Shown piece by piece: positions 26,801-40,026 of a stretch of 64,000 bases of DNA (within the stretch, counting starts at the first letter, position 1; each line of letters begins with the position of its first letter). The translations under genes and the position numbers were made by a program. Under the pieces are notes generated by a model. The model was not told the origin of the DNA, did not search any database, and was given only the letters and a program-made list of their open reading frames with translations. The stretch comes from Nymphaea colorata (lineage: Eukaryota; Streptophyta; Magnoliopsida; Nymphaeales; Nymphaeaceae). The DNA is taken from positions 2,205,503 through 2,269,502 of the forward strand of contig NC_045143.1 of assembly GCF_008831285.2 (NCBI RefSeq), in the 5' to 3' direction.

Positions 26801-29800
26801 CATAGTAACAGCATGTAATTTATTTGTTGGGATAATTTGTTGCAGAATGGCGGATCGTTGCAATGGAGACTATGCCTGGGTTTTCATTATATAGAGGGGT
26901 CTATGAGCTTGTTCAATACTCATTAGAAGGGCATTACAAGGGAACTTGGGGCATGAGCTGGAAAAATTTAAGTGATAATGAAAATGGAATGAAAATAGTA
27001 TTGATCATCATGGCTGCAGAGTGGTTGATTTTGCTACCTATTACTTACTATTTGGACCAGATTAGTTTTCTGGGGAGAGGAAATCAAAATCCTCTCTATT
27101 TAATAAGGAGTTTGAGAAGTAAACTAATGAAACCATTTGCAAGATCAAGTACACGAGTGATATCAAGAGCATTTGTCGACCTGGAGAAATTTGATGTTTG
27201 TGGAGAGGTCATTTCCCTGAACTTAAATGAATTGACTTCTTAAGACAATGTTGACTAGGATTTAAGCCATGATCACTTGCTTTATATGCTTAACTTATGC
27301 ATTATCTTTGCAACTATTCTGTATGTCTGTTGCATCATATGTACCAACGGCTATGGCTTTGATTGAACTTAATTGGGACATTATTTTACTTCATGCAGAG
27401 GGATGTAGTACAGCAATTAGTTAATGAGCCTAGTAGAGATTTTCCTATTGTCTGTCACAACCTAAGGAAGGTCTACAAAGGAAAGGATGGAAACCCTGTG
27501 AAGCATGCAGTTCAAAATGTCTCTCTTGCTGTTCCAAGAGGAGAATGCTTTGGCTTGTTAGGCCCCAATGGCTCTGGAAAAACTACCTTCATTAATATGG
27601 TGGGTGGATTTCTTTTGTTACTTCTGTATAATAATCAAGTTGGTATTTCCAATAATCAAAATAGTAAATAAAATTTGCTGTTAAAAAAAAATAAAACACA
27701 AAAATACCACTATGCTGTGCATGTTGATGGAACCTTCCAATACTGTCATCTCAAAAAAAGAAAAAACAAAGGAAAAGGCTGATAGTGGGAAATGAATTTG
27801 CATCATAGGTCCACTTCTTCTATTGATTCCAAGGGGATACTTCATTAACTTAAAGTACCACAGAAAGTATGTTTAATGATTGGTTCTTTATTTGCTCCTT
27901 GAACACCACTTTGGAGACTGTTGAACATAATAATCATTATTTCATGATTCAGGTGACTGGAAATCTATCCCCCACATCTGGAACTGCGTTTATTGATGGC
28001 CTGAATATTCAAACTGACATGGATAAGATTTACATGCGAATGGGGTTTTGCCCACAATACGAGTAAGTTTGCCTCCTATTAAAGCAGGAGTCTTCTGCCT
28101 TCATGAAATCTTAAGATGTAACAAATGAAAAAGAAAACATGTTTCAATATTTGTTTGCAGCGTTTATTTACTTGCATGTTCTTTTGTTTTTGTCTGGTGT
28201 TACTTATTGCAAAATGATTGCATGACCAAGGAAGCATTTCATGGTTATCTGGAGATATCGCTTTACTTAAGCGCTGGACCTCTATGTGCATCTTTCCTAA
28301 TTTGGGTGTTTAAATGCAGCCTAATTTGGGAAACATTAACTGGAAGAGAGCACCTTCTATTCTATGCTAGATTGAAAAACTTCAAGGGATCCAAGTTGCA
28401 GCAGGTAACATGCAATGGCTATCCTATAAATTTCTCACTTTAACTGCACATCATCTTTCAAGACAAATTTTTATGTGATATTATTGATATAAATCCATAA
28501 GCCATCTAAGAATCTCGTGTTTTTGGAGAACCCTAAATTATTATATAGACTTTGGGCCAACCTTTCATGTTTGAAGCTCAACTGGGCATGGAAATGATGT
28601 GGTTGCTCAGGATCTTTTGTGGACAGTATCACCTGAGAATAGAAGGAAATTAATTCAGATGCCTGTCTTTGTGCCAGCTAGCTTGACACTACGTAAACAA
28701 AGGGCCGGCTGATTAAGCTGCCTAGACTCTAGTCAAAGGGTTCATGAGTTCAAACGCCATGGATGGGTATGACCATTTGACCATGAAGAGTGTGTATGAG
28801 CAGATTGAGATTGTTAGAATTAGTAATTCAAGAACTGTGCTGTGGTTCTTGTTTTAATTATTAATTTTGTTAACATTTGATTTTCCTTCGTAAATTTTTC
28901 TTTATTTTCTCAAGCATCAGATGCATGCTGGTTTATTCCATATCATTTTTTTTTCTGATGAATATTTGTTTCATATCTTAGGTTGTCGATCAATCCCTAA
29001 AAACTGTGAATCTTTTTGGAGTTGGTGATCGGCTTGCCGGTAAATACAGTGGTGGAATGAAAAGGAGGCTGAGTGTTGCAATTGCACTTATTGGAGATCC
29101 ACAAGTATGACTGGGTCCTCATACTTTCTATCTGTTGCAATTTTGTCCAGGAAAAGTTCTCAAAGTTTGTAAAAATCTTTTATAGGTCGTATATTTGGAT
29201 GAGCCAACTACAGGACTGGATCCAGATTCAAGAAATTACTTATGGAATGTCATTAAACAAGCAAAGAAAAGCCGAGCAGTCATCCTCACAAGTATGCTTT
29301 CAATTTTTTTCTTGCTATCTAAGCCACATGTTTCCCAGGACTTGATCTGATAAGCTAGAATAAGTATGTCTTTGCGGCTATGTTTCTGAATATATAGTCA
29401 TCAAAATTTCACTTGGAGAAAAGAAAGTCATGTGAATTGTTAAACTTGCTTATGTGATTAATTTGTTTGACAAATGCAGCTCATTCCATGGAAGAGGCTG
29501 AATATCTGTGTGACCGCCTTGGTATAATTGTTAAAGGCAATCTTCAATGCCTCGGAAGCTCAAAAGAGGTACATTTCCTACTTAAGAATGCAATATAAAT
29601 TCTTCTGATCAACATCATCAATCTCTGGTTGGCACGCAGCTTGGTCATGATATGATCCTTCCATCTTAGGAAGCTTATTAATGAGACCTATTGTCACAAA
29701 GCCTAGTTGAAATTAGTATGCTTGGCGAATTGGAGAATTTACTTAATTACATCATATGGATGTTATGCTGGATATAGTTGACTGCTATTCCATCTTAAGC

Positions 29801-30190
29801 AAGTTCTTTGTTATTTTGCAAAATGAACTTCATTTTACAATAAATAGTAGCATGACGAGGTTTATGTTTTCATTATGCATCACTGTCAACATGCAGCTAA
29901 GATCAAGGTATGGAGGATCATACCTCCTCACTGTGTCGACTGATCCAATGCAAGAGGCAGCTATTGAGGATATTATCCGTGGGCTTTCCCCAAATGCATT
30001 AGCTGTTTATAGAGTTTCGGGGACTCTGAAATTCAGACTGCCGAAGAGCGAAGTAAGAGTTTGTGACGTGTTTCAAGCAATGCAGATAGCAAAGCAGAGC
30101 ATTCTGGTCCATGCTTTTGGCTTGGCTGATTCATCTCTTGAGGAGGTCTTCTTTGAAGTTGTAAATGAAACACTAGGCATCACCAGTTGA
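17855..30190 (+). CDS. Half-size ABC transporter, subfamily A (AOH/ATH type)
   Basis: An integral membrane transporter; some plant ABCA members move lipids or acyl-CoA at the ER, but the substrate here is unknown. There are 18 phase-consistent exons: 17855-17941, 23620-24001, 24410-24489, 24624-24768, 24862-24972, 25054-25172, 25388-25546, 25992-26154, 26246-26371, 26676-26759, 26846-27207, 27399-27599, 27953-28062, 28320-28404, 28982-29104, 29186-29291, 29480-29568 and 29897-30190. The product is about 941 aa, the usual length for plant half-size ABCA proteins. One membrane segment lies near residues 36-57, then a large Cys-containing extracytoplasmic loop, then a membrane cluster at about 340-600. 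A single nucleotide-binding domain follows: Walker A GPNGSGKT (exon 12), Q-loop FCPQYE (exon 13), signature [10 protein letters not shown] (exon 15), Walker [14 protein letters not shown] (exon 16) and the H-loop His in THSMEEAE (exon 17). All catalytic motifs look intact. Exon 3 is the weakest call, since its sequence is poorly conserved. The long first intron may carry regulatory DNA. Confidence 0.94.
21247..21450. repeat. ~105-bp tandem duplication with (AT)n ends
   Basis: The block running from 'ttttatcttcgtca' through 'catcttagaaacatcaa', 'aaggtctcgcacgtaagagc' and a short (AT)n occurs twice in direct order, at about 21247-21342 and 21354-21448. The copies differ mainly by a small deletion in the second copy and by AT-run length. 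Confidence 0.9.
22697..23012. mobile_element. MITE-like segment in ABCA intron 1
   Basis: About 315 bp bounded by imperfect inverted ends. The left end reads like ctttaggagttgtttgtttgacaa. The right end, reverse-complemented, reads like ctttaaaaggttgtttggcaa. An internal near-copy of the right end (ccaaacgatcttttaag) at about 22832 suggests a nested or partly duplicated element. There are no coding frames. 'GTTGTTTGGCAA' ends are common in plant non-autonomous DNA transposons; the superfamily assignment is inference. Confidence 0.5.
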
Positions 30191-32289
30191 AGCTGGTCCA
30201 TTACTCTCCAAGGTCAGCAATTCCTGGGGCATGGATCATATGTAGATTCTTTCTGCTGCTTCCTCATATCCGTACATTGACTTCTTGACGGTTCAATTTC
30301 TTGATATCGAGAAGAAAGAAACAAGATGTACAACCAGCTGGGACAAAGTACAGTGGCAGCAAAATTTAGGGAACAACTCCCTATGCTGCAAAGCTTGTAT
30401 AGCGATTCTTTTGGGGGAAAGTAAGCACCCTTGGACATTTCCTGGTAAACAGCAGGAAAGCCTTTTTGTGAATAATTTGTAGAGAATTTTTGAAAGATAT
30501 AACTCTCTCACAATTGACAGGAGGAAACTGGAGTAATTCTTTATACAATTGGAAACCCCCTTCAAATTGCATATTACTTCTTCGCTTTTTCGCAGTAATT
30601 TTGTTAGTCATTGTAGACTTTCGAATGGAAACCTGGAGGGTCTCCACTGACCTGGTCAAGTGGGTTACTCAAGGCATTAAAGGCCACAAAAACTTTGATA
30701 TCACAGTTAATGAATCCATTGTATCATGATCAAGGACGATGACAGAACTATTCTTGTAGAGATTCACATCACAAGATTGTAAGGGAAGATGCACAATGGG
30801 ATGTCCAAACCTGGCAGCAGTTCCAAGAATTGTAAAAAAAGAGAAAAACGGCCTTATCCATCATAAAGGGAGCCTGAATTAATTCTCACCACGCATTGGA
30901 CCTGCATATTATTTAGCTGTGCCTCCAAGATGAGCATTTTGCAGCCACAACATGCATAAGTAACAACGAAGAACAAGGCAAACGGACCCATTAATGAAAG
31001 GGCTTTACCTGCTATACTGTTGCAGAAGAGACGCTACTAGTTTTCTTACCAAAAACTGTTAGGACTCACCCTGCACGCAAGTCATAACCCTCCCTGGCCG
31101 ATTTCAGTTAAAAACTCCCAACAACCATGTGCTTGTCCTGTCACCTTGTCTTGAGGCCATCAGATCTTTCAGAGGAATTTATGTTAATTTTGGTCTGTCA
31201 AGAAGGTTGCCAACTGAACAATTGACATAACAGGCCAATGAACATTGAATAAACTGCAAAAAAAAAAAAGGATAAAAGGACAGAAAGAAAGAAATTTAAA
31301 TATAAAGCCAGAGAAACTGATCAATAAAATGGTCAAGTTACTAGCAACCAACAGGCAGAGGTAGGTAATAAAATAATTGAATGGGAAAATCCCTTATAAT
31401 CTCTGAATTCTATGTCTGTTAAAATTGCAAGGATCATAAATTCATGGATCTGATTTGGCCCGACTTTGAAGAAATGGGGAGAAATCCACTAAATCAGTCC
31501 TAAGATCTAAAATTGTAAATGTATAATTTTACGTTATCAAATGTTCAAATCTACGATCATGGGAGGATACCATCTTAAATCGGCGGACATGAAAATCGGA
31601 AACCTTGGCTTCAGATCCCTTGAAGGGTAATCAAACAGGTAGCTACCTCCTAAATTTGTAGAAGTGATTAGGTGGAAAAGACTGTTGGATTTTGACAATG
31701 CGATGCTATTCAATTGGTCCGAACTGATCCAGATAAATCTGCTTGGACTTTCAGATCGTAATTGCCTATATCGATGTCATGATCGAGGGATTCCCCAGTA
31801 TCTCATCACAGATTGTAAGTTTTCCCTTAATGAAAGACAAAATTCTCAGCAAACATTGGCATTAGCAAATACAACCAAAGAGAAAGTGAATATGGAAAAT
31901 GTTTTGCAATATCCCGAATATCTTGTGACGTGCCCTAAGCTGGTCATTAGGAGCGGCATTTTCTTGAAAATATTTCAATTCCATTACGAAAATTTGAAAA
32001 CTAACATACCAGTTCTTTTCGATTTTAGAAAACATTAGTTTCTGAGATTTTTTCCACGAAAAGTACTCTAATAACGTGAAATTTTCCGACTATGATAACC
32101 GGAATTCTAATGTTTTGACGGACATCCTCTGTCCGAAATCCCAAATATGGAAAAAAGAAATCAACTTGCACATTGTTTTGTGGACTACCAAAGTACAAAG
32201 CAGCTGCCGCTCCCAAACGCGACCTTGGAAAATCGAACCAGCATGAACCTCACGGGGCTTCAGTAACTCCCACGACGGACGACGGAGAG

Positions 32290-32331
<42 letters not shown>
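30191..32331. other. Intergenic region downstream of ABCA
   Basis: It contains the ABCA 3' UTR and, at its right end, the promoter and GA-rich leader of the next gene. The open frame at 30490-30729 (+) and the minus-strand frames at 30214-30659 overlap one another and show no domain. I see no further gene. Confidence 0.5.
32293..32331 (+). repeat. (GA)n tract in the 5' leader
   Basis: About 19 GA dinucleotides lie immediately upstream of the start codon at 32332. Long Arg-Glu or Ser-Leu frames across it on either strand are artefacts of the repeat. Confidence 0.9.
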
Positions 32332-32334
<3 letters not shown>

Positions 32335-34407
32335 GAATTGAAGGAGATAGAGGATGAGGGGGAAATCCACCCGAGCGGGGCAGACGAATCGCAATCCGCG
32401 GTCCCCAAAGCTGCCACCGACGTCCCGGACGTCAATTCGAATAGATCCTCGTCCCCAGAGATCGAAGTCCACCTCTTCCGCGGAGGTAAAGGTCCCATCG
32501 ATGTTTTCAAGTCGAAGCTCGGCGGGTGGGGTCAGGACAGCCTCGAAGTCCAGGATATCCTTGACAAGTACGGGTTCAAATCCATCTACGCCTTCAACCC
32601 CAGCTCCGGCCGCGGCGTTCCCATCCGTTTCAATCATAAAAATGGCCGATCGATCCTCCCTTACAGGCCTGGTGCGGTAATCTACGTCGACGGCGAACCT
32701 CGGGTAATCTTCTCGCTAATTTCTTACATGGGTGTTCTTTCGCTTCTCTTCTTCGGCTTTTGGATGAGAACCTTTGGTATTTGGATTGATCTTCTCCTTC
32801 TTCGTTCTTTCTCTAATTTTTTCAGTTCTATGATACTTGTTTTTGAGGCCATTTCGGTTTTGATCTAGCATATTAGTGCAGAGGAAAAGTTAAATCATTC
32901 GATCATTTGTTTGATTTATTTGCTGGTTTTCTTCTTTTTCCTTTCTTCCTTTGTTTTATCGGGGTATGTAATACGTCTCTGTAACAAAATTTTTGTCACT
33001 CGAATGTCAATCTTATGATATAGATTTCCAATTTCCATTCCTAAAGATATTCATCGTGTTTCTGTGAATGTATACTATAGGGTGAAGAGCGGCTAACCGA
33101 GCGAGATGTTTAGTCTATGATCTATATTTCCATATTCCTCGGAAACTTATGACTTGCTTAATTTCTAATGTATTTGTTGCATTTATTGAGTATAAAAATA
33201 ATTAGATGAGATGAGGAAAACACAAACTTAAGCTATCTATTTTGCGCATAGAGCGGTTTAACGCAGTAATATCTGGAGCGACTTAACAGAGACAACTGAG
33301 TTATAATCAAAAGGGAATCCTACAATGGGACAATATTACTCAGTCCAAGGCATGGTTATATTCATTAAGTAGAATTCTACATTTACTTGGAAAGCATGTA
33401 ACTTGCATCCAGAGTGGGAAATGTTCAGCGGTACAAGTTCTCCATTTCATTTCTGCTGCTCGTTTATCTTTTCCAGGTTAGAATTTCTTGGCTGTCATTT
33501 CTGTGATGACCTTATGTTTTCATATGATTTTGTAAAGTTTGAATTTCATGTTAGCATAGTTATCAGACATTTTCTTTGTTTCTCTTTCTTAGTCGAAATA
33601 GAGTATAAGAATTGATATGAACAACATTACAAATTGAAGATTTCTGTTGTATTTTGTGCCAATAACCATCAGCTATGACTGTTGTGCCATTGGAGAATTT
33701 CTGGTTTAAAGCAAGGGGAACTCTTGAAATAAATAGTGTCAGCTTCATGAACTTACAGAGAACCCGGGCATAGAATCATCCAACACAAGGGCATACCCCA
33801 TTACTCTAATTCTCGCAAGAATTGTTATCTTCAGTGTTGCTCTCGTCAGAGTCAACTTTTTGTGCCTTGCAAACCCCAAGCTTGCAAGTTTCTGCTCCTG
33901 CCATATGTTCAGTCATGTTTGTCTTTTGCCATTCCTTTCATTTAGCATTCTTTCTTGAAATTCTGTTGTCTTTATTGTTGTTTACTTTTTTTTCATGTTA
34001 AATTTTGATGTGATGAAATGAAATTCCAACTTGGGTACACCAGGCTACTTATTCCTATACCCAAACATTGGCTACAAAAACCGATTTGTTTGACTATAGT
34101 TATTGTCACGAGCTTGTTCTAATCTGACATTATACGGCAAGAGACGCCGAGCTGATCTGTTTTTTTTTTTTTTACTGTAAAATCAATTTGACAGGACTCA
34201 CTGATCAAGCCAATATCGAAAATCCTTCTTGGAGTCGCATTTCTCACTCTTCTCATATCAGTGTTTGTCAAGGAAACGCCGGCTTGGATCAAAAACTCAG
34301 ATTTTATGGGTAGGATGTTCCCTCCATGGGTTATTGCATGCATAGTTATTGTGTTCACTCGCCTGCGGAAGAGAACTCGCCAGTTTCTGAAAAGATACGG
34401 TTGGTGA
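32332..34407 (+). CDS. Plant protein of unknown function with two C-terminal membrane segments
   Basis: Two exons, 32332-32703 and 34195-34407, joined in phase 0, encode 194 aa. The donor is ctcggg|taatc-like (cgg|gtaatc) and the acceptor is ttgacag|gac. Residues 1-45 are acidic and Ser-rich. Residues about 48-125 form a compact soluble region (begins VHLFRGGKGP, includes KLGGWGQDSLEVQDILDKYG and GRGVPIRFN) that looks like a conserved domain. Two hydrophobic segments follow (KILLGVAFLTLLISVFV and PPWVIACIVIVFTRL), and then a basic tail, RLRKRTRQFLKRYGW. The charge pattern suggests a C-terminal hairpin in a membrane with the basic tail cytosolic. I recognise the pattern as a conserved plant protein but cannot assign a named family or function. 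The start follows the GA tract, and no upstream ATG in frame extends into conserved sequence. Confidence 0.85.
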
Positions 34408-35903
34408 ATGGCGTACCTGTTATCCAGTTTGTATCTACTCTTGATGTGGCGCTGGCCCTGTGTCATCTCCCCTTCTTTGGGTCTTTGAATCCAGGCCATT
34501 GAATTCTCAGTCTGTACTGTCCTGCGAGTTGCAGGTTTTCTGGCTTCGATCTTTATGAGTTGATGAAAGAAATGAGTACTCTTGGAGTCAGAGAAACAGT
34601 GAAAATAAGTCTCTCTCTCTCCTCTTTCTTGAAAATTGCATTTTCCTTAGTAGACGTGCCCATTTTGAATCTGGTCGTTACATTATTGGTTCAAGCAGGT
34701 CTCATCGCCAAAGCTCTTGAAGTAAGATTCACATTGAGCTCATTTTGGAGGATAAAATTTCTTTGCCGTTTCCGTTTAGTACCAATTGAAATTGCTACTT
34801 ATCATAAATGATTATTATAGGCGGACCATCTCTTGAGGGGTGTTTCATAGGCTGGAAAAGAAACGAAGAAGAAAAAAATTTTCTGTTGTAATTGTAACGA
34901 AGAGGAAAAGATGGAAGTTTTCGTGGAGACGAAAAATTATTAAAAAAGAATAAAGTAGATTTCGACGTAAAAAAAGAAAAATTCTAAGAAAAGCATTTTC
35001 AATGTTTGATTCCTGGAATCGATGTGGAGATAAACTTCTCCAAGGAAGTACAGCACACCTGAGAAGCTTCTCTTCCCCACCTCATCAAACACCCCTTTAT
35101 ATATATTACTTACAGGTGCTAGTTTTCATCTTCCAAAGCATGTTGGGCGTCAATCTTATCTATGTGTTCAGAATGGTTCTTTCGTACAGAATAACCTCTC
35201 AAAGTATCTTCTCGACCAAATGAACGTGAAAATTTTAGCACTTGAACATAAACATTGTTCGTACTACCCATTGATTTTTAAAAGACTTCAAATCCCCACT
35301 TAGTTCATTATAGTCGGATTAAATTCCGTGTTCCCATAACAACAATTTAGATCACGTCTATGTGTTTTTCAAAAAAAAAAAAAAACCAAAGACAAGAAGA
35401 AAAATCAAAATCAAATGGTCCAAAAGGAACCAATCACTTTTAATCAAGGTCTCACATAAGACAGCTGGGTTTGATGGTTTTGTGGGCTGGCCGAGTGGAT
35501 AGTATGAAAACTGAGATTGCCCCTTCCTGCATGAAGACGAATCATACTGCTCCAGTGCAAAGCAGAGGCGAGTTGGCTGCATGAAGGAACGATGAAGGAT
35601 GCCTTAAATGAAGCTGAGTCATTAGCATTACGCAATTGAATAACCAACCACACAAAACTGAAGTTTTTTCTTCATAAAAGAATGGAAGTGAATAACATAT
35701 GAAAACTTAATTTCCAACTCAATCAATTGAGATATGCAACACTTAAAATGCAGATCTTTACATAAAGAAACGTATAACATGTAGTGGACGAATCCTTACT
35801 ATAAAACTGCGGGGATGAAACCCTTCATTTGAGATGACAATCGGAAGTTGTCACTAACTTTCATGCATGTGTAGTATTGCTTCCCGTTGCAACTTCTGTA
35901 CTA
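34408..35903. other. Convergent intergenic region
   Basis: This is the space between the 3' ends of the two-exon membrane-protein gene (+) and the LIP1-like gene (-). It holds their 3' UTRs and AT-rich DNA. The frames at 35002-35223 and 35358-35653 have no domain or partner exons. Confidence 0.5.
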
Positions 35904-36786
35904 TCATACATTAATATCTGCACGTTTTGATTTCATGTTGCTGACATCTGGTAGTCCAGGCATAGAAAATCTTGGGATGCTGAAATTTTCTGATAGGGAG
36001 ATCGGTTGCTGAGGATACAATGTTGGAGGTGGAGTGAGATTTCGTTGAGCAGGAAGAGGAGGAAGGGCAGAGCTGAACCTGTAGTCCTCGCTGCTCAAGC
36101 TGCAACAAATAAGACAAGCAGAAACCGCATAAAAACGCCTGAAACCAGGGCTGGATATCAAGGACTCTGGTTTTTCAACTTCTGTACCGTCTAATATGAC
36201 TCAGCAGCAAAATATAGTGCATTGATCAACTCACATCACCAAATGTGATCAAATTCTTCGGACCCAGGAACAAAAATTTTAAGCATGTAACATTTTAAAT
36301 AAATACCATTATGGTAGAACATTAGAGAATGTGATTGTAGAACAAGCATGGATTGAACCTTGTACGAATATATACTGGTTCGTCTTCACTAATGCTGTCA
36401 CCGGATAGGTGAACTGGCTTTTGAGCTGGTGCAACTGACCATGATGGCTGCTTGGGGAGCTCATCTGGAAAATATCTCCTCCTTATCAACTGAGAGACGG
36501 GGAAAAACATAATCAGATACAGTTAAGATTTTTTTTTTTATATATATATATATATATATAAGCTTTAATCTCAAGAAACTCTTAGTTTATGCAATCCTAA
36601 TATGGCATCTTGTCCCTTAAGCACTAGTTTTGACCCCCCTAAACTCATAAAATGAGCAATATTCCAGACTGCTTCAGTCTTAACTCTTAAGTCATGCAAC
36701 TCATCTAGGATCTAAGTATATGAGTGAGCCTCAACCCAATTATTAGAAGCAAACTGGACCTCAGGAATTAAAAATGATAATCCAAA

Positions 36787-36819
<33 letters not shown>

Positions 36820-39800
36820 GAGAGAGAGAGAGGGAGAGAGAACAACAAGGTAATACACATACCAAGCGAAAGAACTTGATCACAGCTTCCTTGTCAAATC
36901 TTGCTTCCTTTGCTGCCTGCAAAGAAAGGATAAAATTTAGCATAGATTCATTTCTGGCATCATAAGAGGTCAGAAGGTCAATTAAATTTTTGTTGCTGCT
37001 AGAATAATTAAAGCAGAAATCCTGTCACATGCAAAAGTATGATCCCTCGTCAAATTTGACAATGCAGCCATGTGCATGCATGTTATATAGTTGGCAAGAC
37101 ATGAACAAGTTGCAAAATTAAAGAGTAAAAAGTGCTGACAAAACTCAATCACAAATTAAAGCATTTTTTGCAACTGCAAGACATTGATTATTTTAAAAAT
37201 CATGAAATGCTCATACACAGCAGCCATGATTTGGAGCTCTTGAAAAGACAACACATAACCACAAGCCAGTCTCTACTAAACAAACAAGATAGATGACAAA
37301 GGTAAAACAGATCCACAAAAAAAAAAGAAAAAAAGAAAAAAAAAAAGGGGACGTGAAAAGCATTGTTCCAAAAAGGTATACAGTTGACGTACTGAAGTGT
37401 TCAGAACTAAATCTAAGTCCTAATTCAACAAGCCATCTCTGTATCACATCTGGAACTTGTCAACTCTGCCTATGTGACAGCATTAGATTGTATTATGTAT
37501 TTTTTTCAAGTATGATAAAATACTAAAGCTTGCAGAGTTTGTTCCCATCCACCGAGATACCTTATCTTCTTCAGTAGTTGAATCCACAGCAGCCATGAAT
37601 ATCAGATCATGGTGCATTTTCTTACATAAGCACATTCAATATGTTTGGCTTTGACACTTATGGCCAGTAGTACAAGTGAAATTCTTTAACAAGAAGAAAG
37701 ATACTTACAGCAACAAGCCCAATGCTCCCAGGAAAGCTCTCTGTCAGAGGTATCTCCTCACTTGATGGAAGCAAACCTTGTTTCTCAACCCACTGGCGAG
37801 CTACATCAACTAAATTGCCACTGCTGCCCTTTGTTCTTTCACCAGCAACATCAACTTTGTTGCCAATTACAATATAAGGAACGGGAAGACCACCTGGTCC
37901 TCCAGAACCAAGAGGAGCAGAAAAAGTTCCTGTTGTGGCAACTTCGAGAGCCCACTTTTGCAAGCTTGCTTTGGTCCTTCTCTGTGAGAGGTCATGTACA
38001 AATATTACACCTGCACATGAAAATCCATGAAAAATTAGTCTTTGACTGGCATACAAAAAATCTAAATCATAGACAAAAAAGTATATTATAACTCCAAAAT
38101 AATAACTTCATTGACCAATTTAGCATTTCCATTCTAGTTTCTTTTCTGACATTCTTATCCTAGGAGATAACAGTCCACCTGCAAGTGTTAAGATCTAATG
38201 CCAAGGGAGGGAAAAAGACAGGCAAAAACTAATGAGGTAAGTAAAGAAGAGACGCATCACTCGAGGGCACAGTAAGGACCATATGAGAACCAGGTAGAGC
38301 GCAGAAAAGATACTTCTGAGGAACGGTGTGCATCATAATTTAAATACAATACATGTCATATAATTAACTAAATTGACAGAACAGAGAAAATACATGGTCC
38401 ATCTTCAGATGAGACAGCTGGCCTTACTTTTGGAACTCTTGAACAGCTGAGAATATGTAGTGGAATCAAAACTCATTGACTCAGCATTGAACTTTCCAGT
38501 TTATACTCTAAACCTTAATTTATTCCACATGCAACCTTGACCAGCAGACTTAAAACACGGAAAAAAATAAGCACTTGAAAATAAGATAGTACACGACATC
38601 AGAAATTACATCTGAAATCCCTAAAAAAAAAGTTCTAAGGTTGTAGATCTAACAAAACTCGGAAAACCATAAGAGAGAAAAGAAAAAATATGAAAGTGAA
38701 ACTGATACTTGCATTTACTGGTCTCATTAAAGCTGGGTTCCGCACTTACTTACATGAAAGAATGTTTTGAATCAAGAAATAATTTTTGAAGTAGATAGAT
38801 GAATGAGGTATCTGCTCCCGCTGTATCATATGCTAAAAAATGGTTGCATATGTAAAAAAGGACTAGTATTTTTAGCATATGTTAGAAGATATTAGTGTAT
38901 GAATAAGCAATTTCTCACCATTGATTTGTGTGTAAAAAAGAGAACGACAGTCTTTGTATCGTTCGTGTCCTGAAACGTCCCACAGTTCAACAAAGAAATC
39001 CCTTCCACAATCCCCATTCATACTACTGGAAGAGCTGGCAGAACTTCCATAGGTGATGTGCTGGATACGAAAGCAGAAGAAAACCATCTCAGCGAAGAGT
39101 CAAAAACTGAAAGGAAGTTCATCGGCTCATTAGAAACATTCACCTTAACATCAACTGTACACCCAACTGTCTGTCGAGGGCGAGAAATGGCAGAACCTTT
39201 AGCTATTAGGTGAACAAGAGAAGTTTTGCCAACACCTGCCAAAAGAATAGAACAGGACGTATAACTCGTTGATACAAAGATTGGGTACTGTCACGAAAAG
39301 AAAAGAAAAGAGAGAGATCCGCGAATATGTCGCCTTAAAAGCAGGCATCCTATGGTAAATTCATCAGATTTTTCCTTAAAACTACAGTTTAAGACGCTGA
39401 TATCGCTTCCACTGTGTGCTTGAACATCATCTCGCACACAGTTGCTAAAAAATGGAGAAACACAATATAGTATCATGTAATCCACAAAGCCCATCACCAA
39501 ACACCACTCAAATCTTTCAAAATTATTAACACTTCGTTTGATCTTTTCCAGCTTCCAAGTAGGCAAGGTCAAACAGTTTACTTGCAAATGCAGATGCTAC
39601 CAATCAGAAAAACAAAGTCACTTTCCGGTATCTTCACGGTATTTTCTATATATTACTCCATTAGGACAAAGAAGCAAGCACGACGCACCCGTAAATTTAA
39701 GTTAACAATACAAAGAGAAAGAAATCCTTATTAACGTCATGAGATTTTCGATGACGACTAATTTTACGAACAAAGAAAAGCTAATCTCTCTGTTGATCCA

Positions 39801-40026
39801 ATAACTGCCTTCCCAAAATAATAAACCACCAAATAACCAAACGACAATTCCTTAGGATGAAGGTGAACTCCCAGATTCAATTGCCAATAGAAATAAGCAA
39901 GAAAGAAAGCCTGTTAGGATCTGAAACGAAAAAATTACCTGAATCACCAACTACGAGAACCCGCACCTGCCCACAAGGAGACACTCCATTCTGCTCCTTC
40001 TCCCTTTCTCTTTCCCTCCAAAACAT
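35904..40026 (-). CDS. LIP1: LIP1-like atypical small GTPase (LIGHT INSENSITIVE PERIOD 1)
   Basis: In Arabidopsis, LIP1 is a plant-specific small GTPase that sets circadian period and light input and also affects microtubules. Exons in transcription order: 40026-39939, 39235-39144, 39060-38919, 38010-37709, 36916-36863, 36489-36359 and 36099-35904. They sum to 1005 nt, or 334 aa, close to the family length. All junctions keep phase. The G1/P-loop is GDSGVGKTS (27-35), G3 is WDVSGHER (87-94) and G4 is NKVD (158-161). A Gly-rich insert (GSGGPGG, 142-148) precedes G4. The C-terminus ends SKRADINV with no Cys motif, so it is not prenylated, as expected for LIP1. Where Rab/Ras proteins have the catalytic Gln (WDTAGQE), this protein has His92. 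The start is the first Met before the basic stretch FWRERERE. Exon 5 is only 54 nt. The 36786-36840 microsatellite lies in intron 5. Confidence 0.93.
36786..36840. repeat. Compound (AC)n(AT)n(AG)n microsatellite in a LIP1 intron
   Basis: AC, AT and AG runs directly follow each other about 25 bp from the exon 5 donor (36862 on the minus strand). An (AT)n run at about 36539-36560 lies in the same intron. Confidence 0.9.

Noticed and set aside
32250-32637. Minus-strand open frames of 86-125 codons across the two-exon membrane-protein gene
   Set aside because: They are antisense shadows of exon 1 and of the GA tract (poly Ser-Leu).
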